NCBI GenBank assembly: GCA_903922745.1
Contig: CAIXVA010000171.1
Coordinates: forward strand, 1-11,677
DNA from: an uncultured Actinomycetes bacterium
GTDB lineage: Bacteria; Actinomycetota; Actinomycetes; Nanopelagicales; Nanopelagicaceae
DNA: 11,677 nt
Direction of reading: 5' to 3'
Positions 6,700 to 11,677 of this stretch are shown here, in pieces (position 1 is the stretch's first letter; each line of letters begins with the position of its first letter). A program made the position numbers and the translations under genes. The notes under the pieces are model-generated. The model was not told where the DNA came from, ran no database searches, and worked only from the letters and a program-made list of their open reading frames with translations.

Positions 6700-6727
6700 G
6701 GGTAAGCGATAAGCCTACATTTGAGAA
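6699..6727 (-). promoter_or_regulatory. possible rpmE promoter
   Basis: TTCTCA (6727-6722), a 17-base spacer, then TACCCT (6704-6699), placed just before the leader fold and just after the rho stop. The match is modest: four of six at -35, and only the TAnnnT pattern at -10. No terminator is seen between rho and rpmE, so read-through from rho is also possible. Confidence 0.35.
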
Positions 6728-6735
6728 ATTTACGC

Positions 6736-8313
6736 TTACTTTGAGTCGTCTGGACCCGAAGTTGTCTTCTGAATCTGCATCAAGAACTCGACGTTGGACT
6801 TAGTGCCCTTCATCTTCTCAAGCAGCAGTTCTAATGCAGCCTGTGGCTCTAGTGCGTGCAATACGCGACGTAGCTTCCACACAATATTGAGCTCTTCTGA
6901 ACCCATAAGGATTTCTTCCTTACGCGTACCTGAAGCAACAACGTTAACTGCAGGGAAGATTCGCTTGTCAGCCATGCGGCGATCAAGAATCAACTCCATG
7001 TTTCCAGTTCCCTTGAACTCTTCGAAGATAACTTCATCCATACGAGAACCTGTATCAACCAGAGCAGTTGCAAGAATCGTTAATGATCCGCCATCTTCAA
7101 TATTACGAGCTGCACCGAAGAACTTCTTTGGTGGATATAGCGCTGCTGAATCAACACCACCAGAAAGAATGCGTCCTGATGCAGGTGCTGAAATGTTGTA
7201 TGCGCGACCAAGACGAGTAATTGAGTCAAGAAGAACAACTACATCGTGACCTAGTTCTACCAAACGCTTGGCGCGCTCGATAGCAAGCTCTGCAATTGTT
7301 GTGTGGTCATCTGCAGGGCGATCAAAAGTTGAAGCAATAACTTCACCCTTTACTGATCGCTGCATATCTGTAACTTCTTCTGGACGCTCATCAACTAGAA
7401 CAACCATCAAGTGACACTCTGGGTTGTTTGTTGTGATTGCATTTGCAATTGCCTGCAGAACCATTGTCTTACCAGCCTTTGGAGGCGAAACGATAAGACC
7501 ACGTTGACCCTTACCAATTGGTGCGATCAAGTCGATCACACGTGTTGTAAGAACATTTGGTTCTGTCTCAAGGCGCAAGCGCTCCTGAGGATAAAGCGGA
7601 GTTAGCTTTCCGAACTCAACACGGTTGCGTGCTTCTTCCGGAGTCATTCCGTTAACTGTTTCAAGAGTAATAAGTGCGTTGAACTTCTGCTTTGTTTCAC
7701 CTTCACGTGGCTGGCGAACTTGACCTGTAACAACATCTCCCTTGCGCAGTCCGTTTTTGCGAACCTGCTGCAATGAAACATAAACATCGTTTGGTCCCGG
7801 TAGGTATCCAGCTGTGCGAATAAATGCGTAGCTTTCAAGAATATCGAGCAAGCCGCCTACTGGAACGAGAACATCATCTTCGCCAATAACTGGTTCGCGC
7901 TCTTCGCGAGGAGCACGATCGCGGTTGCGATCGCGATTGCGGTCACGTCCACGACCACGGTCGTTGCGATCAAAACGGTCAGTGCGGCCACCACGGTCGT
8001 TGTTGCCGCGATCGTTATTACTTTGTGGTGCTGACGATGAATCATCGCCATCATCATCTGAATCTTGATTGTTATTCGTTGGCTTTGAGTCCTTCTTACG
8101 GTTGTTGCGTGCTTCGCGGCGTGCTTCGCGTTCAGCCTTAGCAGCATCGCGGTTCTTCGCCTGCAAGTCAGCTATCGCTTCTACAAGTGCGTCCTTTTTC
8201 ATCTTTGCTGCGCCATCGACACCTAGTTGTGTTGCAACTGTCTTTAACTTGGGAAGGGTCATGGCAGCAAGCTCTGGACTTTGTGAGCGAACTGGTTCAA
8301 TTTCTGTTGTCAT
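6736..8313 (-). CDS. rho: transcription termination factor Rho
   Basis: Hexameric RNA-dependent ATPase that ends transcription at untranslated RNA. The 525-residue protein has a Rho N-terminal helical domain (about 14-52), a low-complexity insert (about 54-140, rich in Asn, Asp, Arg and Gly), the cold-shock-like RNA-binding domain (about 145-220), and the ATPase core. The core has Walker A SPPKAGKT (276-283), Walker B DVVVLLD (357-363) and the motif RILSGGVDSAALYPPKKFFG (381-400) with the R-loop region. E. coli Rho is about 419 residues; actinobacterial Rho proteins commonly carry such inserts. ATG at 8313 lacks a good ribosome binding site and sits 18 bases after a hairpin. The leader upstream may mediate autoregulation. 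Identity is certain. Confidence 0.98.
   Translation of the reverse strand: MTTEIEPVRSQSPELAAMTLPKLKTVATQLGVDGAAKMKKDALVEAIADLQAKNRDAAKAEREARREARNNRKKDSKPTNNNQDSDDDGDDSSSAPQSNNDRGNNDRGGRTDRFDRNDRGRGRDRNRDRNRDRAPREEREPVIGEDDVLVPVGGLLDILESYAFIRTAGYLPGPNDVYVSLQQVRKNGLRKGDVVTGQVRQPREGETKQKFNALITLETVNGMTPEEARNRVEFGKLTPLYPQERLRLETEPNVLTTRVIDLIAPIGKGQRGLIVSPPKAGKTMVLQAIANAITTNNPECHLMVVLVDERPEEVTDMQRSVKGEVIASTFDRPADDHTTIAELAIERAKRLVELGHDVVVLLDSITRLGRAYNISAPASGRILSGGVDSAALYPPKKFFGAARNIEDGGSLTILATALVDTGSRMDEVIFEEFKGTGNMELILDRRMADKRIFPAVNVVASGTRKEEILMGSEELNIVWKLRRVLHALEPQAALELLLEKMKGTKSNVEFLMQIQKTTSGPDDSK
7906..8019 (-). repeat. low-complexity Asn/Asp/Arg coding repeat in rho
   Basis: The DNA encodes residues 99-136 of Rho, built from short imperfect units such as NNDRG, RGRDR and three consecutive N/D-R units (RDRNRDRNRDR). 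It shows as repeated cgatcgcg- and ggtcg-like words on the plus strand. The repeats are imperfect and in frame, as expected for slippage-prone disordered linker DNA rather than a mobile repeat. Confidence 0.8.
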
Positions 8314-8331
8314 GAATATCTTTTCACTATC

Positions 8332-8371
8332 GGTTCTAGGCCTTAACTGATTGTTTTAGACCTTTTGAACC
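8332..8371 (-). promoter_or_regulatory. hairpin in the rho 5' leader
   Basis: On the minus strand GGTTC (8371-8367) pairs with GAACC (8336-8332), and AGGTCT (8363-8358) pairs with AGGCCT (8343-8338) with one G-T pair, around a 14-base loop. It ends 18 bases before the rho start. There is no T-run after it, so it is not a simple terminator; an effect on rho translation or attenuation is inferred. Confidence 0.5.
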
Positions 8372-8414
8372 TGGGATTTTTGTTTTTGTGACACATTTTT
8401 TTGTGATTCTGACT

Positions 8415-8452
8415 GATGTGTTACTGGCCGCTAGATGTGCCGTTCAGATGTG
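8415..8452 (-). repeat. three CACATC repeats in the rho leader
   Basis: CACATC occurs three times on the minus strand, at 8452-8447, 8439-8434 and 8420-8415, shortly after the candidate -10 box. The first two extend to CACATCT. They may be an operator or pyrimidine-C contact points for Rho on its own leader, or chance. Confidence 0.45.
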
Positions 8453-8455
8453 TAA

Positions 8456-8485
8456 AGGTTAGCAGGACAGGGCGCGAAATCGCAA
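8456..8485 (-). promoter_or_regulatory. candidate rho promoter
   Basis: TTGCGA (8485-8480), an 18-base spacer and TAACCT (8461-8456) follow directly after the thrB stop. The -35 box matches the TTGACA consensus in four of six positions and the -10 box fits TAnnnT. It would give rho a leader of about 135 bases. No thrB terminator is visible. Confidence 0.45.
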
Positions 8486-8487
8486 AA

Positions 8488-9417
8488 TTAAGCGGTGATG
8501 ACGCTTACGCCCGTGCGTGAGATGCCCAAAGAAATCATATGGAACTTCTCCCCTGCCGCACGCTCTAATTCGCCAGCTTCTGACTCCCCGCCGGTGTGAA
8601 GAACCAACACCGTTGGACCAGCACCTGAAATAAAGGCGGCCACGCCGGCTTTGCGAAGCTTTGTCATGAGGGCAAAACTGTTTGGCATCGCATCCTTGCG
8701 ATAGGCCTGATGTAAATAATCTTCAGTTGCACCTAGTAATAGATCTGGGCGGTGTTGCAACGCTTGCACCAGAACGGCAACGTTGCTTGAGTTCTTAACC
8801 GCATCACTATGTGGGATTGAATCCGGCAACATCTTGCGGGCTTTTGAAGTTGAAAGCTCTGTCGATGGAACAAATGCAAGCACACCAATACGTGGGTCAA
8901 CTTCAAAGTTTAGAGATTGCGCAACAACAACACCGCGTTGGGATTCTTGCCAGGCCAAGTTTGCATTGCCATAAATAGCTGCTGAAACATTATCTGGATG
9001 ACCTTCCATCTCATTGGCAATATTTAACATATCTTCGGTTGTCATGCGTTCATTGCCACCAAGAACTAGTGCTCGTGCAAGTGCTAATCCACCAACGATT
9101 GCCGCTGCAGATGAACCCAAACCGCGACCATGTGGAATTACATTTAATTGACGCAGTGCAATACCGCGTGGGCGACCACCTAAGAAATCAAAACCCTTGT
9201 GCATTGCCTTGATAACTAAGTTCTTATCTGTTGTTGGAATACTTTCTGCGCCTTCTCCAGTCACATCAATGTCAACACCTGACTCATCCATAACTTGTGC
9301 CATGTAACGATCATTCATGTTCAGCGCCAACCCAAGGCAGTCGAAACCAGGTCCTAAGTTCGCACTAGATGCTGGAACTTGAACCTGAACAGGTTGTGCC
9401 TTAAATGTTGGCTTCAT
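8488..9417 (-). CDS. thrB: homoserine kinase
   Basis: GHMP-family kinase that phosphorylates L-homoserine with ATP to give O-phosphohomoserine, the substrate of the threonine synthase encoded just upstream. The 309-residue protein carries the three family motifs: PASSANLGPGFDCLGLAL (15-32), the ATP-binding PHGRGLGSSAAAIVGG (95-110), and the C-terminal FISGAGPTVLVL (262-273). EGHPDNVSAAIYG (138-150) matches the conserved substrate-side segment. ATG at 9417 is five bases after the thrC stop, with no good ribosome binding site, which points to translational coupling. It is the last gene of the hom-thrC-thrB group before the rho spacer. Confidence 0.97.
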   Translation of the reverse strand: MKPTFKAQPVQVQVPASSANLGPGFDCLGLALNMNDRYMAQVMDESGVDIDVTGEGAESIPTTDKNLVIKAMHKGFDFLGGRPRGIALRQLNVIPHGRGLGSSAAAIVGGLALARALVLGGNERMTTEDMLNIANEMEGHPDNVSAAIYGNANLAWQESQRGVVVAQSLNFEVDPRIGVLAFVPSTELSTSKARKMLPDSIPHSDAVKNSSNVAVLVQALQHRPDLLLGATEDYLHQAYRKDAMPNSFALMTKLRKAGVAAFISGAGPTVLVLHTGGESEAGELERAAGEKFHMISLGISRTGVSVITA

Positions 9418-9422
9418 AATTT

Positions 9423-10508
9423 TTACGCAAGTCCCAATGCTTTAGCCGCAATCTTTGCGTTGACAGGAACAACTACAGGCTTCTTTGCAGCCTCTAGCGC
9501 GTAAGGAATATCTTTTAATCCGTGTCCTGTAACAGTAATAACAATTGTCTTGTCCTTTGGCAGCTTGCCTGCCTTCTTGTATTTAATGAGCCCTGCAAGA
9601 CCTGCGGCAGATGAAGGCTCAACGAAAATACCTTCTTTAGCTGCAATTAAGCGGTATGCACTCAAGATTTCGCGATCAGTTACAGAATCAATGACACCAC
9701 CTGACAAGTCACGGGCTTCGATTGCTTGCTGCCATGAAGCAGGGTTACCGATACGAATTGCTGTTGCAATGGTCTCTGGGTTCTTAACGATCTTGCCCTT
9801 AACAATCGGTGCGGCGCCTGCGGCTTGGAATCCGTACATCATCGGCAGCTTTGTTGAAAGCCCATCCTTGTTGTACTCCTTGTACCCCTTCCAATATGCA
9901 GTGATGTTTCCTGCATTACCCACTGGAAGTGCGTGAATATCTGGTGCATCACCAAGCATGTCTACAACTTCAAAACTTGCTGTCTTTTGTCCTTCAATAC
10001 GATATGGGTTAACAGAGTTAACAAGTGCGACTGGATAGTTTTCTGACAGTTCACGAGCAAGTGTTAAGCAATCATCAAAGTTTCCATTGACCTGCAAGAT
10101 TGTTGAATCATGAATAACTGCTTGTGCCAGTTTTCCCATTGCAATCTTGCCCTTAGGGATTAAAACCGCTGGGCGCATTCCTGCTTTAACGGCATATGCC
10201 GCAGCAGATGCTGATGTGTTTCCGGTTGATGCGCAGATAACTGCCTTTGCGCCATCTTCTGCAGCCTTTGAAATCGCCATTGTCATACCGCGATCTTTGA
10301 ACGAACCTGTTGGGTTTAGACCTTCATACTTAATCCATACATTGTTTCCCAATAGCTCTGAAAGGTTGCATGCGTAGATAAGTGGTGTGCCACCTTCGCG
10401 TAAAGAAACGATTGGAGTCTTGGCACTTACTGGAAGACGGTGACGGTACTCCTCAATGACTCCGCGCCATTGGTGTGCGCCAGTTTCCTTCTTAGAAAAT
10501 AGACCCAT
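9423..10508 (-). CDS. thrC: threonine synthase
   Basis: PLP enzyme that converts O-phosphohomoserine to threonine and phosphate. At 361 residues it is the short class of threonine synthase usual in actinobacteria. It has the PLP-lysine motif [11 protein letters not shown] with Lys71, the phosphate/substrate loop [14 protein letters not shown] (93-106), a glycine-rich [12 protein letters not shown] segment (about 195-206) that would hold the PLP phosphate, and [10 protein letters not shown] near 297-306. Its ATG at 10508 shares one base with the hom stop (TAATG), and AAGGAG lies upstream in the hom end. It is followed by thrB after five bases. Identity is certain. Confidence 0.97.
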   Translation of the reverse strand: MGLFSKKETGAHQWRGVIEEYRHRLPVSAKTPIVSLREGGTPLIYACNLSELLGNNVWIKYEGLNPTGSFKDRGMTMAISKAAEDGAKAVICASTGNTSASAAAYAVKAGMRPAVLIPKGKIAMGKLAQAVIHDSTILQVNGNFDDCLTLARELSENYPVALVNSVNPYRIEGQKTASFEVVDMLGDAPDIHALPVGNAGNITAYWKGYKEYNKDGLSTKLPMMYGFQAAGAAPIVKGKIVKNPETIATAIRIGNPASWQQAIEARDLSGGVIDSVTDREILSAYRLIAAKEGIFVEPSSAAGLAGLIKYKKAGKLPKDKTIVITVTGHGLKDIPYALEAAKKPVVVPVNAKIAAKALGLA

Positions 10509-11677
10509 TAGGCAGGTGCTCCTTCAACGCGAATTACGCTTTCGACATGGCTGACGATATCCATCTTCTTTAATTTTTCTACACACGCATCTAACGCATC
10601 TTCTGACGCCGCATGTGTCACAACAATTAATTCGGCATCGGCGCCAAGGCCTGATTGGCGCACAGTTTGAATTGAAACGTTTTCACTTGCAAAAGTTTGC
10701 GCAATCGCTGCCAAAACACCTGATTTATCTGCAACATGTAGACGTACAAAGAACTGAGATTTCACAGCGCCAATTGGTGCAATATCCAGGTCGGCGTAAT
10801 CAGATTCACCATAACCAACAGTTGAATAAGCAGCATGACGAGCAACTGCAACTAAATCACCAAGGATTGCTGAAGCTGTTGGCGCACCGCCTGCTCCGCG
10901 ACCATAGAACATCAGCTGGCCGGCAGCTTCAGACTCAACATAGACAGCGTTAAATGCGTTACGAACAGAGGCAAGTGGGTGTGCCATAGGCAATATCACT
11001 GGATGGACTCGAACTGAAATCTCATCTTTAACTGTTAACTCTGCAATTGCCAATAATTTGATGACACTGTTCATTGACTTTGCAGCCATGACATCTTCAG
11101 ATGAAATATGTGTAATACCTTCGCAATACACCTCATCGATTACAACGGTGCTGTGAAAAGCAAGGCTTGCAAGAAGGGCTGCCTTTGCTGCTGCATCATG
11201 TCCTTCAATGTCAGCAGTTGGATCTGCTTCAGCATAACCAAGTAATTGTGCCTCTTTTAGAACATCATCAAAGGCGCGACCTTCTTCATGCATCTTTGTA
11301 AGAATGTAGTTTGTTGTTCCATTAACAATTCCCATCACGCGAGTGATTTGATCACCAGCAAGTGATTCGCGCATAGAACGAATAATTGGAATAGCACCAG
11401 CAACGGCTGCTTCGTAATATAAATCAACGCCAGCGGCATCTGCAGCGTTAAATAATTCATGTCCATGAGTTGCAAGCAAAGCTTTATTTGCAGTGATGAC
11501 TGATTTACCATTTTTGATTGCTTCAAGGATTAAAGCTTTAGCAGGTTCGATTCCACCCATTACTTCAATAATGATGTTGATGCTTGGATCGGTAACGATT
11601 GATTGAAGGTCAGTTGTAATTAAAGAGGAATCAACGCCATCGCGTGCACCTGCTGTGCGTACGCCCACTTTGCTTAA
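10508..11677 (-). CDS. hom: homoserine dehydrogenase with ACT domain, 5' end cut off by window edge
   Basis: NAD(P)H-dependent reduction of aspartate semialdehyde to homoserine, the branch point to threonine and methionine. The frame is open to the window edge and encodes 389 visible residues, from [10 protein letters not shown] to VEGAPA. The Rossmann GxGxxG at the N-terminus is missing; about 40-60 residues probably lie outside. Visible are the cofactor-side EVMGG and [13 protein letters not shown] (about 60-72), the catalytic-domain segments [11 protein letters not shown] and [16 protein letters not shown], and [12 protein letters not shown] (260-271). A C-terminal ACT domain (about 306-386, starting [19 protein letters not shown]) is the usual site of feedback control by threonine. 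GTG at 11668 is internal, not a start. Confidence 0.97.
   Translation of the reverse strand, partial: LSKVGVRTAGARDGVDSSLITTDLQSIVTDPSINIIIEVMGGIEPAKALILEAIKNGKSVITANKALLATHGHELFNAADAAGVDLYYEAAVAGAIPIIRSMRESLAGDQITRVMGIVNGTTNYILTKMHEEGRAFDDVLKEAQLLGYAEADPTADIEGHDAAAKAALLASLAFHSTVVIDEVYCEGITHISSEDVMAAKSMNSVIKLLAIAELTVKDEISVRVHPVILPMAHPLASVRNAFNAVYVESEAAGQLMFYGRGAGGAPTASAILGDLVAVARHAAYSTVGYGESDYADLDIAPIGAVKSQFFVRLHVADKSGVLAAIAQTFASENVSIQTVRQSGLGADAELIVVTHAASEDALDACVEKLKKMDIVSHVESVIRVEGAPA

Noticed and set aside
6794..7249. Plus-strand 151-codon frame opposite rho
   Set aside because: It is antisense to the conserved Rho ATPase core, is Ser/Arg-rich as expected for a shadow, and has no start signal.
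7906..8019. Repeated words resembling a CRISPR or satellite array
   Set aside because: The units are short, imperfect and in frame within rho, without spacers; they encode a low-complexity linker.
11666..11668. GTG as the start of hom
   Set aside because: The frame stays open to the window edge and the protein would lack its NAD-binding loop; this is an internal valine codon.
1..11677. Defence system, prophage, integron or other accessory island
   Set aside because: Every gene belongs to a conserved housekeeping block in the expected actinobacterial order; no integrase, transposase, inverted repeats or tRNA target is visible.

Overview
The window is an ordinary but very compact stretch of actinobacterial housekeeping chromosome, with every gene read from the minus strand. 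In transcription order (right to left) it holds hom (5' end cut off), thrC, thrB, rho, rpmE, prfA, prmC, a sua5/tsaC-family gene, glyA, a wecA-type transferase gene, atpI, an atpZ-like gene and atpB (3' end cut off). From general knowledge this is the conserved actinobacterial block that joins threonine biosynthesis, rho, translation termination and the ATP synthase operon (Streptomyces has nearly the same order). Base composition is only moderate (mid-40s % GC by eye), unlike soil actinobacteria, and intergenic spaces are tiny. That suggests a streamlined aquatic actinobacterium such as the freshwater acI / Nanopelagicales group (Ca. Planktophila or Nanopelagicus). The lineage is an inference, not proven here.

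Layout. 10508-11677: hom. 9423-10508: thrC, sharing one base with hom. 8488-9417: thrB. These three carry aspartate semialdehyde through to threonine and look like one operon. 8314-8487: a 174-bp spacer with a candidate promoter, a G-poor leader with CACATC repeats and a hairpin just before rho. 6736-8313: rho, with a long disordered N-terminal insert. 6631-6735: rpmE leader with a two-helix fold, a candidate ribosomal-protein autoregulatory element. 6415-6630: rpmE. 6362-6408: a clear intrinsic terminator, the only convincing one in the window. 569-6312: a long tightly packed run prfA-prmC-sua5-glyA-wecA-atpI-atpZ-atpB with 1-nt gaps, a 4-nt overlap and only two spacers worth noting (3692-3732 before glyA and 570-697 before atpB).

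How the genes work together. hom, thrC and thrB make threonine, and a canonical Sua5 uses threonine for the t6A tRNA modification. prfA and prmC are a functional pair: PrmC methylates the GGQ glutamine of RF1. glyA feeds one-carbon metabolism, wecA starts cell-envelope glycan synthesis on a polyprenyl phosphate, and atpI/atpZ/atpB begin the F1Fo ATP synthase operon.

No mobile element, CRISPR array, tRNA, rRNA, toxin or defence system is visible. The points most worth following are the sua5 homologue, whose signature residues are altered in every core motif; the rpmE and rho leaders; a small alternative-hairpin arrangement over the glyA ribosome binding site; and a GC-rich atpZ. No intergenic stretch exceeds 300 bases.
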